Assembly: GCA_017477465.1 (NCBI GenBank)
Contig: JAFUVU010000046.1
Coordinates: 1 to 64,000, forward strand
Direction of reading: 5' to 3'
Source of the DNA: Bacteroidales bacterium
Lineage (GTDB): Bacteria > Bacteroidota > Bacteroidia > Bacteroidales > UBA932
Length of the DNA: 64,000 nucleotides
The position numbers and the translations under genes were made by a program. Below the pieces are notes generated by a model. It did no database searches. It worked only from the letters and a program-made list of their open reading frames with translations, and had not been told where the DNA came from. Below, piece after piece: positions 43,323 through 52,649 of the stretch (position 1 is the stretch's first letter; each line of letters opens with the position of its first letter).

Positions 43323-45629
43323 ATGGAGGGCAAAAATTTAGTTATAGTAGAGTCTCCCGGCAAGGTGAAGACCATTCAGAAATACCTTGGAAGCGAATAT
43401 TTGGTAAAAGCTTCCATCGGCCACATCCGCGACTTGGAAGAACATAAGCTCAGCGTAGATATCGAGCACGGCTTCCAACCGGAGTATGTGATTCCCTCCG
43501 ACAAAAAGAAAGTAGTGGCGGAACTCCGCAAACTTTCAGAGCAGGCCTCGACCGTCTGGCTGGCCTCCGATGAGGACCGTGAAGGGGAAGCTATTTCCTG
43601 GCATCTCAGGGAAACTCTGGACCTTCCGCGCGAAAAGACCCGCCGCATCGTTTTCCACGAAATCACCAAGCCTGCTATCCTGGAGGCTATAGAACATCCC
43701 CGGGACATCGACATGAATCTGGTGAACGCCCAGCAGGCCCGCCGCGTACTGGACCGCCTGGTAGGCTTTGAACTCTCCCCCATCCTTTGGAAGAAAATCC
43801 AGCCCAAGCTCAGCGCAGGCCGCGTGCAAAGCGTCGCCCTCCGCCTCATAGTGGACCGCGAAAGGGAGATCATGGACTTCAAGCCGGAACCTTTTTATCG
43901 GGTTGAAGCCATCTTCCGCCCGGAAGGGGCCGACAGCAGCGTCAAGGCCACCCTCGACACTCATTTCTCCTCGGAGGACGAGGCCCGCAAGTTCCTGGAA
44001 GACAGCATCGGCGCAGTATATCAGATTGCGTCCGTAGATAAAAAGGAAGGCGTGAGAGTGCCGCCGGCTCCTTTCACCACCTCCACGCTTCAGCAGGAGG
44101 CAGCCCGCAGGTTGCGTTTCCCCGTATCCACAACCATGAGGGTGGCGCAGACCTTATATGAAAGAGGTCTGATCACCTATATGCGTACGGACTCGACAAA
44201 CCTGTCCTCCCTTGCGCTGAACACCGCCAAGCAGTTCATCCTCAACAATTACGGCGAAGCCTATTCCCACCCCCGCCAGTACCGCACCAAGGTCAAAGGG
44301 GCCCAGGAAGCGCACGAGGCAATCCGTCCCACCTTCATCGGCGACACCGATATAGAAGGAACGCTGCAGGAAAAGAAGCTCTACAACCTGATTTGGAAGC
44401 GTACCGTAGCATCGCAAATGGCTGAAAGCCGCATACTTAACACTTCCATCAAGATATCCCTCGACAAGCGCCCGGAGCAGTACGGCGCCCAGTCGGTGCA
44501 GATTCTTTTCGACGGCTACCTCAAAGTGTATATGGAAAGCCGCGAAGAGCAGGAAGGCCCCGCGGACGAAGAGGTCGTGCTCCCGGAGCTCTTCATCGGC
44601 ACACCCATGCGCGAAGAAGGCGTACAGGCCCTTTGCAAATTCACCGCTCCCCCGCTCCGCTATTCGGAGGCAATGCTTGTCAAGAAGCTGGAAGAGCTAG
44701 AAATCGGCCGTCCGTCCACTTATCAGTCGATTATCGGCACCCTTACTACAGGACGCGGATATGTGGTCAAGGGCGACAAGGAGGGAACACCGTTCAAAGT
44801 GACCAACCTAAGCCTCAAGGGCGGCACCGTCAAGAGCTCGCAGAAGACGGAAGTGGTAGGCGCCGAAAAGAACAAGCTCCTCCCTCAGGAAATAGGCCTC
44901 ATCGTGTCCGGATATCTGGTGGATCATTTCACCGACGTAATGGACTACGACTTCACCGCCAACGTTGAGGCCGATTTTGACCAGGTGGCCGAAGGAAAGC
45001 GCATCTGGAGCGACGCGATAAGCTCATTCTACGGCCCCTTCCACGCACACGTGGAGGCAGTGATGGCCGACCGCACCTACAGCAAGGTCTCCCGGGAAAT
45101 CGGCATTGCTCCGGACGGGGATAAAGTGATTGCCGCATTCGGCAAATTCGGTCCTTATGTGCAAAAGGGCGAAGGTGAAAAGCGTCAGAGCGCATCCCTT
45201 GGAAAAGGCCAGCTCATCGAGACGCTTACCCTGGAGGAAGCCCTGAAGCTTCTGGAACTGCCCCGCACTGTGGGACAGATGGACGGTATCGACATAATTG
45301 CCACCCGCGGACGCTTCGGCCCTTACCTGAAATACGGCGACAAGAACGTCACTCTGCCAAAAGGAATGGACCCGCTGACCGTAACGCTTGAGGAATGCAT
45401 GCAGCTAATCAAGGAAGCTCAGGCGCCCAAGGCCGCCCCTGAATTTCTGGCTGAATTTGGGGACATCAAGGTTATAAACGGAAAGTACGGACCATATATC
45501 AAGCAAGGTAATTCAAACTTCAAAATTCCTAAAGGCACCAAAGCAGAGACACTAACGGAGGCTGACTGTCAAGCGATTATAGCAGCATCCGAGCCCACAA
45601 AAAAATTCACGACAAGGCGTAAAAAATAA
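43323..45629 (+). CDS. topA: DNA topoisomerase I
   Basis: A 768-residue type IA topoisomerase relaxing negative supercoils. The TOPRIM domain is N-terminal (LVIVESPGKVKTIQKYLG; DEDREGEAISWHL). The active-site Tyr is about residue 286 in ERGLITYMRTDSTN. The C-terminus has three Topo_C-like repeats (FGKFGPYVQKGEG; GRFGPYLKYGDKN; GKYGPYIKQGNSN) and no zinc fingers, as usual in Bacteroidota. The ATG at 43323 is chosen; a longer frame from 42897 only reads antisense to the PBP1A gene. Confidence 0.97.
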   Translation: MEGKNLVIVESPGKVKTIQKYLGSEYLVKASIGHIRDLEEHKLSVDIEHGFQPEYVIPSDKKKVVAELRKLSEQASTVWLASDEDREGEAISWHLRETLDLPREKTRRIVFHEITKPAILEAIEHPRDIDMNLVNAQQARRVLDRLVGFELSPILWKKIQPKLSAGRVQSVALRLIVDREREIMDFKPEPFYRVEAIFRPEGADSSVKATLDTHFSSEDEARKFLEDSIGAVYQIASVDKKEGVRVPPAPFTTSTLQQEAARRLRFPVSTTMRVAQTLYERGLITYMRTDSTNLSSLALNTAKQFILNNYGEAYSHPRQYRTKVKGAQEAHEAIRPTFIGDTDIEGTLQEKKLYNLIWKRTVASQMAESRILNTSIKISLDKRPEQYGAQSVQILFDGYLKVYMESREEQEGPADEEVVLPELFIGTPMREEGVQALCKFTAPPLRYSEAMLVKKLEELEIGRPSTYQSIIGTLTTGRGYVVKGDKEGTPFKVTNLSLKGGTVKSSQKTEVVGAEKNKLLPQEIGLIVSGYLVDHFTDVMDYDFTANVEADFDQVAEGKRIWSDAISSFYGPFHAHVEAVMADRTYSKVSREIGIAPDGDKVIAAFGKFGPYVQKGEGEKRQSASLGKGQLIETLTLEEALKLLELPRTVGQMDGIDIIATRGRFGPYLKYGDKNVTLPKGMDPLTVTLEECMQLIKEAQAPKAAPEFLAEFGDIKVINGKYGPYIKQGNSNFKIPKGTKAETLTEADCQAIIAASEPTKKFTTRRKK

Positions 45630-45639
45630 AAAGAATTTG

Positions 45640-45647
45640 TAAATTTG
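45640..45647 (+). promoter_or_regulatory. -7 box of the Lrp/AsnC gene
   Basis: TAAATTTG lies 28 nt before the ATG at 45675; no -33 TTTG at the expected distance. Confidence 0.5.
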
Positions 45648-45674
45648 TGGCGGTTAGTTTAAAAATGTAAGTCC

Positions 45675-46169
45675 ATGTCAAGTTATCACATCGACCAGAT
45701 AGACCAGAAAATCCTTTCGTTTCTGGTGAAAAATGCACGAATGCCTTTTCTGGAAATAGCCCGTGAATGCGGTGTCTCAGGAGCCGCTATTCATCAGAGG
45801 TTCAAGAGGTTGGAAGCAAACGGAGTAATCACTGGCTCCAGGCTACAAGTCAAGCCCCAGGCTTTGGGCCTGAACGTCTGCGCATTCGTCAGCATTTCTC
45901 TGTCGGAATCCACAAAATATCCGGAAGTAATATCAAATCTGAAGAAGATTCCGGAAATTGTCGAATGTCATTTCGTTACCGGCAAATATGCTATTCTCGC
46001 TAAACTGTACTGCCTGGACAACGACCACCTCATGGAAGTTCTTCTGAACACAATACAGAAAATACCCTATATCCAGTCAACAGATACAATGATTTCCCTG
46101 GACGAGCCTATCGAGCGCCAGGTCTGGGTGAAAGAATTCAAATCGACTTCCTATACCGGCAGGGACTAG
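45675..46169 (+). CDS. Lrp/AsnC family transcriptional regulator
   Basis: A 164-residue regulator with an N-terminal winged HTH (IDQKILSFLVKNARMPFLEI; GVSGAAIHQRFKRLEANGVI) and a C-terminal RAM domain (VSISLSESTKYPEVISNL) that usually binds amino acids. It overlaps the convergent ispD gene by 4 nt. Target unknown. Confidence 0.93.
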   Translation: MSSYHIDQIDQKILSFLVKNARMPFLEIARECGVSGAAIHQRFKRLEANGVITGSRLQVKPQALGLNVCAFVSISLSESTKYPEVISNLKKIPEIVECHFVTGKYAILAKLYCLDNDHLMEVLLNTIQKIPYIQSTDTMISLDEPIERQVWVKEFKSTSYTGRD

Positions 46170-46870
46170 TTTTCACTGTCGCCAAATGCCAGTATGGCTT
46201 TGGCCAGGGCCAGATCTTCCGGAACTGTGATTTTCAGATTATACCGCTCTCCTTCGGCGAAGGTGAGCGGTATTCCATATCGCTGAGCCACCGAAGCGTC
46301 GTCCGTGAACAGGGTGTCATAGCCCAAGGTATAGGCCGCTTTCAGTTTTTCACTGTGGAAGATTTGAGGCGTCTGGGCCGCATAGAGACGGCTGCGGTCG
46401 GCCGTTTCCGGGCTGCTTACAAGAGTGCCGTCGCGCTTGTCCAGGACTTTAAGCGTGTCCGTTACGGGAAGCACCGGAACCAGGGCGGGAACGTTTTCCG
46501 CCAATGAGAACAGTTCCCTGATTTTTTTCACCGATATAAGGGGCCGGACGCCGTCATGGATGGCCACAAGAGCCCCGTCCGGGACATAGGCCAAAGCGTT
46601 TTTGACTGAATGGAAACGGGTGAATCCGCCTTTTACAAGACGTTGCGGGCAGGTGAAATTTTCCTTGAGACAGTACTGGCGCCAGGTGCTTATTCCTGCC
46701 TCCGGAAGCACTGTAATCACATGAATATCCGGCAGTGCATCCAAGAATTTTTCCATGGTGAGCCTGAGTATGGGTTTGCCTTCCAACTCAAGAAACTGCT
46801 TGGGTATGAGCCCTCCCATCCTGCTTCCGCTACCGCCCGCAGTTATCACCACGTATTTATTTCTTTTCAT
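46166..46870 (-). CDS. ispD: 2-C-methyl-D-erythritol 4-phosphate cytidylyltransferase
   Basis: A 234-residue enzyme of the MEP isoprenoid pathway (EC 2.7.7.60). The nucleotide-binding N-terminus ITAGGSGSRMGGLIPKQF, AIHDGVRPLIS and AAQTPQIFH are typical of IspD. The ATG at 46870 is used; the TTG at 46876 is an unlikely alternative. Confidence 0.95.
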   Translation of the reverse strand: MKRNKYVVITAGGSGSRMGGLIPKQFLELEGKPILRLTMEKFLDALPDIHVITVLPEAGISTWRQYCLKENFTCPQRLVKGGFTRFHSVKNALAYVPDGALVAIHDGVRPLISVKKIRELFSLAENVPALVPVLPVTDTLKVLDKRDGTLVSSPETADRSRLYAAQTPQIFHSEKLKAAYTLGYDTLFTDDASVAQRYGIPLTFAEGERYNLKITVPEDLALAKAILAFGDSEN

Positions 46871-46887
46871 TATCAAAATACTTTACG

Positions 46888-46915
46888 CAAATGTAAGAAT
46901 TTTTTCGTACTTTTG
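46888..46915. promoter_or_regulatory. Divergent ispD/mreB -7 boxes
   Basis: Minus-strand TACATTTG (46888-46895) faces ispD and plus-strand TACTTTTG (46908-46915) faces mreB. Confidence 0.55.
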
Positions 46916-46945
46916 AAGGTTAATAGACTATAGACACATAAAGAT

Positions 46946-47968
46946 ATGGCTTTTAGATTCCTGAACCAAGAACTGGCCATGGACTTGGGCACCGCCAACA
47001 CCGTCATTTTCCAAAATGACCAGATAGCCCTTGACGAGCCCTCCATAGTAGCCATCGACAACCAGTCCGGCAAATGCATCGCCCTGGGCCAGAAGGCCAA
47101 GCTGATGCACGAAAAGACCAATCCCGGCATCAAGACCGTCCGTCCCCTGAGAGACGGCGTAATCGCAGACTTCAATGCCGCAGAAATGATGATCCGCGGC
47201 TTCATCAAACAGGTAAATTCCCGTCACCGCAGCCTCTTCGCCCCCAACCTCAAGCTGGTGGTCGGCATTCCTTCCGGCTCAACGGAAGTAGAAATCAGAG
47301 CCGTGCGCGACTCTTCCGAACATGCCGGAGGCCGCGACGTATATCTGATCTTCGAGCCCATGGCCGCAGCCCTCGGTATCGGCCTTGACGTAGAAGCGCC
47401 AAAAGGCAACATGGTGGTCGATATCGGCGGCGGCACAACCGAAATTGCCGTCATCTCCCTCGGCGGCATTGTCCAGCAAGAATCAATCCGCGTAGCCGGC
47501 GACGTCTTCACTGCCGATATCCAGAATTACCTGCGTCAGCAGCACGTCATCAAGGTTGGTGAAACCACGGCCGAAAAAATCAAGATCGCCGTCGGCGCCG
47601 TCATCCCCCAGCTGGACGTAGAACCGGAACCGTTCCTGGTACGCGGTCCCAACCTTATGACCGGCCACCCGGTAGAAGCTCTCATCCCCTATCAGGAAAT
47701 TGCTCACTGCCTGGACAAGTCAATCTCCCGCCTGGAGGCCTCCATCCAGCAAGTACTGGAGCAAACCCCGCCGGAGCTGTACTCCGACATCGTGGAAAAC
47801 GGTATCTTCCTCAGTGGCGGCGGCGCTCTGCTGCGCGGTCTCGACAAGCGTCTGTCCGAGAAAGTCAACATCCCCTTCCACGTAGCGGAAGATCCGCTGC
47901 GCGCAGTTGCCCGCGGCACCTGCATCGCCCTTAAGAACACGGACAACTACTCCTTCCTTATGCGCTAG
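46946..47968 (+). CDS. mreB: Rod shape-determining actin homologue MreB
   Basis: A 340-residue actin-like ATPase that directs lateral wall synthesis. Phosphate-1 AMDLGTANTVIF, phosphate-2 VVDIGGGTTEIAVISLGG and adenosine ENGIFLSGGGALLRGLD motifs are clear. It heads the mreBCD-mrdA-rodA operon. Confidence 0.97.
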   Translation: MAFRFLNQELAMDLGTANTVIFQNDQIALDEPSIVAIDNQSGKCIALGQKAKLMHEKTNPGIKTVRPLRDGVIADFNAAEMMIRGFIKQVNSRHRSLFAPNLKLVVGIPSGSTEVEIRAVRDSSEHAGGRDVYLIFEPMAAALGIGLDVEAPKGNMVVDIGGGTTEIAVISLGGIVQQESIRVAGDVFTADIQNYLRQQHVIKVGETTAEKIKIAVGAVIPQLDVEPEPFLVRGPNLMTGHPVEALIPYQEIAHCLDKSISRLEASIQQVLEQTPPELYSDIVENGIFLSGGGALLRGLDKRLSEKVNIPFHVAEDPLRAVARGTCIALKNTDNYSFLMR

Positions 47969-47972
47969 TCCT

Positions 47973-48782
47973 ATGCACGCACCGGCTTGGATAGCGAAAG
48001 TGGTGAACGCTGCGGTTTTCATTCTCCTGGAAATCGCAGCGCTCAGTATGGTGACGCGCAATTCCTCCCTGCAGCGTATATGGGTGGCAAGGGGAACGCA
48101 TGCCGTAATGGGCACGGTCTGGGGAAGCACCCAGGCCATTCGCTCCTACTTCTCGCTCGGCGCCGCCAACAAAGAACTTGCGGCCGAAAATTTCGAGCTG
48201 AGGGAAGAACTTCTCCGTGCCCGGGAGCAGCTGCGCAAAGTCAAAGTCGATTCGCTGGACAGCACTTATCGGCCCGGATTTTCTTTAATTCCCGCAGAGG
48301 TTGTGAAAATCAGCAAGAATAAGCAGCACAACTACATAATCCTCAACAAAGGATACGAAGACGGAGTGCAGGAAAAGTCCGGAATCATCACCCGCAGCGG
48401 CGTGGTGGGCATTATCGATGCCGTGAGCGCGCATCACTCCTTCGCCTTCTCTTTCCAGAACCACGACATCTCCATCAGCGCCCGCTTGGGTGAAGAAGGA
48501 GGCAGCGGCCTGCTGGTATGGGACGGCATATCTTCCAGCGGCGCCATCCTCAAGGAGATTCCGCTCATGTACAAATACGAGCAGGGAGACACCGTTTACA
48601 CCAGCGGCCATTCCCTGATGTTCCCGCCGGACATTCCCCTCGGCGTGGCCGGAAAATCCCGCATAGTGAACGGCGCCACCAACGAGATTGCAGTAACCCT
48701 GTTCCAGGACTTCAGCGCCATCCGCTACGTAACAGTGGTTCATAACAACTCTTTTGACGAAATAGAACAGTTTACGCAATGA
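47973..48782 (+). CDS. mreC: Rod shape-determining protein MreC
   Basis: A 269-residue protein with one N-terminal membrane segment (about 10-32), a coiled coil (about 60-90) and the MreC beta domain (YIILNKGYEDGVQEKSGII; TRSGVVGIID; YTSGHSLMFPPDIPLGVAG). It links cytoplasmic MreB to periplasmic PBPs. The ATG at 47973 is used, 4 nt after the mreB stop. It overlaps mreD by ATGA. Confidence 0.93.
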   Translation: MHAPAWIAKVVNAAVFILLEIAALSMVTRNSSLQRIWVARGTHAVMGTVWGSTQAIRSYFSLGAANKELAAENFELREELLRAREQLRKVKVDSLDSTYRPGFSLIPAEVVKISKNKQHNYIILNKGYEDGVQEKSGIITRSGVVGIIDAVSAHHSFAFSFQNHDISISARLGEEGGSGLLVWDGISSSGAILKEIPLMYKYEQGDTVYTSGHSLMFPPDIPLGVAGKSRIVNGATNEIAVTLFQDFSAIRYVTVVHNNSFDEIEQFTQ

Positions 48783-49291
48783 GAAAGCCCAACTTCTGGA
48801 TAGCCTACGTCCTGCTGCTCATTGCCCAGCTGCTTTTGAGCAACTACTTCCACGTAACGCCCTATATCATGCTCAGCATCCTTCCCGTGATGGTGCTGTG
48901 CATATCCATCCGTGTAGGCACCGTCGGCACAATGGCCATCGCCTTCGTCACCGGACTGGCGGTGGACTTTCTGTCCGAAGGGGTCATCGGCCTTAATGCC
49001 CTGGCGCTTACGCCTGTTGCTTTCCTCCGCAATCCCATCATCCGCCTTGTGTTCGGCAACGAAGTATTCGCCAGAGGGGAAGACTTTTCTCTCCAGCGCA
49101 GCGGCTTCGGGAAACTGACGCTGGCCATCCTGCTTGCCCAGACGGTGTTCCTTGCAATCTATATCTGGGCCGACGGAGCCGGTCTCCGTCCCTTCTGGTT
49201 CAATGCAGCCCGCTTCGCTGCGTCCCTTGCCACAGGCCTTGCCCTGTCGATGTGCACCCTGCAAGTCCTGGCGCCCGACACCCGCAAGTAA
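48779..49291 (+). CDS. mreD: Rod shape-determining protein MreD
   Basis: A 170-residue integral membrane protein with five or six hydrophobic segments and the family sequence VTGLAVDFLSEGVIGLNALA. Overlaps mreC (ATGA) and the PBP2 gene (TAATG), so the operon is translationally coupled. Confidence 0.88.
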   Translation: MRKPNFWIAYVLLLIAQLLLSNYFHVTPYIMLSILPVMVLCISIRVGTVGTMAIAFVTGLAVDFLSEGVIGLNALALTPVAFLRNPIIRLVFGNEVFARGEDFSLQRSGFGKLTLAILLAQTVFLAIYIWADGAGLRPFWFNAARFAASLATGLALSMCTLQVLAPDTRK

Positions 49292-51132
49292 TGGACAGTG
49301 AAGGCCGTCATATCCGTCTGCTAATCGGCCTGGGAGCAGCAGCGCTTCTGCTCCTGGGGAAGATTTTCTCGCTCCAGATAGTAAACAGCCGATACAAAGA
49401 AGACGCGGACCGCAATTCCACTATCTACGAAACAATCTACCCTACAAGGGGAGTAATTTACGACCGCAACGGCGAAGTCCTGGTGGGCAACAAAGTGGCC
49501 TACGACATCCTTGTAAGTCCGCGTGAAGTGCAGGCCTTCGACACCGTGGCGCTGGCCACCGTACTTGGCGTAGAGCCCGATTTCATCCGCAGCAAGCTGG
49601 ATGATTACCATCGGCGGCGCTCTTCCATCGGCTTTCAGGCGGTGACCATGATGCGCATGGTTCCGTCCGAAGTGTACATGCGCTTCGACGAAGTGAAATA
49701 CAAGTTCCCCGGCTTCCGCGGGCAGGTGCGCGGCATCAGGGATTATCCGGTGAATGCCGGAGGTAACCTGCTGGGCTATGTTTCAGAGGTAAACCAGGCC
49801 TACATAGACCGCCATCCGGGAGAATACCGCAGCGGCGACTACGCAGGCATGACCGGCATCGAAGCAGCCCGTGAGAAGGACCTTCGCGGCGAAAAGGGGT
49901 ATCACATCTACCTCCGCAACTCCCGCAACCAGATTGAGCAGTCCTACAAGGACGGGGCCGAAGACAAGGAAGCCATCCCCGGTCACGACATAGTAACCAC
50001 AATTGACGCGCAGCTCCAGCAGTATGGGCAGGAACTGATGCAGAACAAGGTGGGCAGCATCGTAGCCATCGAGCCCTCCACAGGCGAAATCCTGGCCCTC
50101 GTTTCATCCCCCGGCGTAGATGTAAGCCAACTTGCCGATATCGGCAAATACTGGAACGAAATTGCCCAGAATCCGTACAAGCCCATGTACAACCGCGCGG
50201 TGCAGGCTTCTTACCCTCCGGGCTCGGTGTTCAAGTTGGTGAACGGGCTCATCGGCCTGCAGGAGGGCGTGCTAAGGCCGGAAATGATGTATCCCTGCAG
50301 CAAAGGTTATCACTTCGGCGCAGGGCACAAGCTGGGCTGCCACGGACACAAGTCGCCCATCAATATGGAAGAATCCATCATGATGAGCTGCAACGCCTAC
50401 TACTGCTACGTGCTCAAGAATATCCTCGACAACGACAAATACGCCAACGTGGCCGAAGGACTGGACGCATGGCACGAGTATGTTGAAAGCTTCGGTTTCG
50501 GCCGAAAGCTGGGCAGCGACTTCCCGGCCGAACTTGCCGGCAGCATCCCCACCTCAAAGACCTACAACCGGGTATATCGCCGGGGCGGATGGAACTCCAC
50601 TACGGTGATTTCGCTCTCCATCGGCCAGGGAGAGATTCTGGCCACTCCCATGCACCTGGCGAACCTTTGCGCCACCATCGCCAACCGGGGTTACTATTAT
50701 ATTCCGCACATCATCAAAGCGTCTGAAGGAGTGGAGATTGACTCCCGCTTCTATGAAAAGCAGTACACCAAGGTGGATACCGTTCATTTCCCGAAAGTGA
50801 TACGCGGCATGTGGCGTGCCGTCAACTCCGGCGCCGGCATGGGCGGCACTGCATGGATCGCACATATCGACTCGCTTGACGTATGCGGGAAAACCGGCAC
50901 CGCACAGAATCCCCGCGGAGCCGACAACTCAGTCTTCATCTGCTTTGCTCCCATGGACAATCCCAAGATTGCAATCGCCGCATACGTGGAGAACGGCGGC
51001 TTCGGTGCAACCTATGCGGCTCCCATGGCATCGCTGATGGTAGAAAAATATTTGAAAGGAAGCGTCTCCCGCACCGCACTGGAGGAGCGCATGAAACAGG
51101 CCAACCTTATGTCCCGCGTAAAACGTGATTGA
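49291..51132 (+). CDS. mrdA: Penicillin-binding protein 2, elongation transpeptidase
   Basis: A 613-residue class B PBP that cross-links peptidoglycan in the elongasome. A membrane segment at about 10-30 precedes the dimerisation domain (IYPTRGVIYDRNGEVL, close to TRG-I-DRNG). The transpeptidase has YPPGSVFKLVNG (SxxK), SCNAYY (SxN) and CGKTGTAQN (KTG). The ATG at 49291 overlaps the mreD stop. Confidence 0.95.
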   Translation: MDSEGRHIRLLIGLGAAALLLLGKIFSLQIVNSRYKEDADRNSTIYETIYPTRGVIYDRNGEVLVGNKVAYDILVSPREVQAFDTVALATVLGVEPDFIRSKLDDYHRRRSSIGFQAVTMMRMVPSEVYMRFDEVKYKFPGFRGQVRGIRDYPVNAGGNLLGYVSEVNQAYIDRHPGEYRSGDYAGMTGIEAAREKDLRGEKGYHIYLRNSRNQIEQSYKDGAEDKEAIPGHDIVTTIDAQLQQYGQELMQNKVGSIVAIEPSTGEILALVSSPGVDVSQLADIGKYWNEIAQNPYKPMYNRAVQASYPPGSVFKLVNGLIGLQEGVLRPEMMYPCSKGYHFGAGHKLGCHGHKSPINMEESIMMSCNAYYCYVLKNILDNDKYANVAEGLDAWHEYVESFGFGRKLGSDFPAELAGSIPTSKTYNRVYRRGGWNSTTVISLSIGQGEILATPMHLANLCATIANRGYYYIPHIIKASEGVEIDSRFYEKQYTKVDTVHFPKVIRGMWRAVNSGAGMGGTAWIAHIDSLDVCGKTGTAQNPRGADNSVFICFAPMDNPKIAIAAYVENGGFGATYAAPMASLMVEKYLKGSVSRTALEERMKQANLMSRVKRD

Positions 51133-52645
51133 GAATTCCACCCATAAACGGCAGTCGGTGGATTGGGCACTGATTGGCGTATATCTCCTGCTGATCGTGA
51201 TCGGCTGGCTAAACATCTTTGCCGCCACACACACCTCGGAGCCGGGGTCCCTGCTGGATTTCCACGGCAGGGCCGGCAAGCAGTTCGTATGGATACTCAC
51301 GGCGCTGGGACTGGCCGTACTCATTCTCTTTTTATTGCCGCCAAGGCTGTGGGAGGGGCTTTGTATCCCCTTCTATGTGTTCGTTCTGGGGCTGCTTGTG
51401 CTTGTGATTTTCGTGTCCAGCGACGTCAAAGGCTCGCACTCCTGGTTCGACCTTGGGCCGATACGCTTCCAACCGGCGGAGATTTCAAAGATATCGACCT
51501 CCCTTGTCCTGTCCTGGCTGGTCAGCCAGCAGAACTTCAAGATAACCAAACTCAAGGATTTCATTCTTGCCTGCCTGGTAATAGGCGTGCCGATGCTGGT
51601 AATAGTCGCCGAAAGCGAAACCGGCAGCGCCCTGGTGTATGCCGGCTTCATCTTCGTGTTGTACCGGGAGGGCTTGTCCGGTTGGTGGCTTGGGCTTATC
51701 GGCCTTGTAATCGCGCTGTTTGTGGGCACGCTTACCATGGGGCCTTACTGGTCGATACTGCTTCTTGCGGCCGTACTGCTTGCCTGCAATGCATTTATGG
51801 GCAAAGGGCCGATGGAAAAGAAACTCCTCTGGAGCGGCATTTTCGTCCTGGTCATGGCACTGCTGCCTGCCCTGATGGACTGGCTGTGCTCTCTTGTCAA
51901 CGCCCATATCGAATGGATGGCACAGCGTATATGGGTCCCGGAGGCGTCGGACAATGACCGATATTTCTGGAGTTTCCTTCTTAAGGTGAAGCCTATTTAC
52001 ATCTTGCTGGCGCTGGGATTTGCCTCCCTGCCCATACTTGGTTACAAAGCCTACCGCAAACGGGAGACCTTCCTTGGCATTTCCATTGCCGCCTTCGTGG
52101 TGGGCGTGCTGCTTGTTTTCTCCACCGATTACATTTTCCAAAACGTCCTGCAGGACCACCAGCGCAGCCGCATCGAGGTGCTTCTGGGCATGAAGGAGGA
52201 CCTTGCGGGGGCCGGTTATAACGTCAACCAGTCCAAGATCGCCATCGGCTCAGGCGGACTGCTGGGCAAAGGCTTCCTGCAGGGCACGCAGACCACTTTC
52301 GGCTTTGTTCCGGAGCAGTCCACGGACTTTATCTTCTGCACGGTAGGCGAAGAATGGGGCTTTGTAGGATGCCTTGTCGTAATTGCCTTATACGTATTCC
52401 TGATAGCCCGGATAATCCTGGATGCAGAACGATGTCGCGGCCATTTCACTCGCACTTACGGCTACTGTGTCGCCTCCTGCATTTTCATGCACCTCTTTAT
52501 CAATATCGGCATGACCGTGGGACTTATGCCCGTGATTGGCATCCCCCTGCCGCTGCTGTCGTACGGAGGCTCTTCCCTTTGGGCTTTCACTATACTGATA
52601 TTCATCTTTTTGGCATTATACCGTGACGAGAAAAAATATTTTTAG
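51125..52645 (+). CDS. rodA: SEDS glycosyltransferase RodA
   Basis: A 506-residue multi-spanning peptidoglycan polymerase paired with PBP2. SEDS sequence RFQPAEISKISTSLVLSWL, then QSKIAIGSGGLLGKGFLQGT and GIPLPLLSYGGSS are visible. The start is a GTG at 51125 that overlaps the mrdA stop by 8 nt. It carries a longer central loop than many RodA proteins (about 230-300). Confidence 0.94.
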   Translation: MIENSTHKRQSVDWALIGVYLLLIVIGWLNIFAATHTSEPGSLLDFHGRAGKQFVWILTALGLAVLILFLLPPRLWEGLCIPFYVFVLGLLVLVIFVSSDVKGSHSWFDLGPIRFQPAEISKISTSLVLSWLVSQQNFKITKLKDFILACLVIGVPMLVIVAESETGSALVYAGFIFVLYREGLSGWWLGLIGLVIALFVGTLTMGPYWSILLLAAVLLACNAFMGKGPMEKKLLWSGIFVLVMALLPALMDWLCSLVNAHIEWMAQRIWVPEASDNDRYFWSFLLKVKPIYILLALGFASLPILGYKAYRKRETFLGISIAAFVVGVLLVFSTDYIFQNVLQDHQRSRIEVLLGMKEDLAGAGYNVNQSKIAIGSGGLLGKGFLQGTQTTFGFVPEQSTDFIFCTVGEEWGFVGCLVVIALYVFLIARIILDAERCRGHFTRTYGYCVASCIFMHLFINIGMTVGLMPVIGIPLPLLSYGGSSLWAFTILIFIFLALYRDEKKYF

Positions 52646-52649
52646 GACT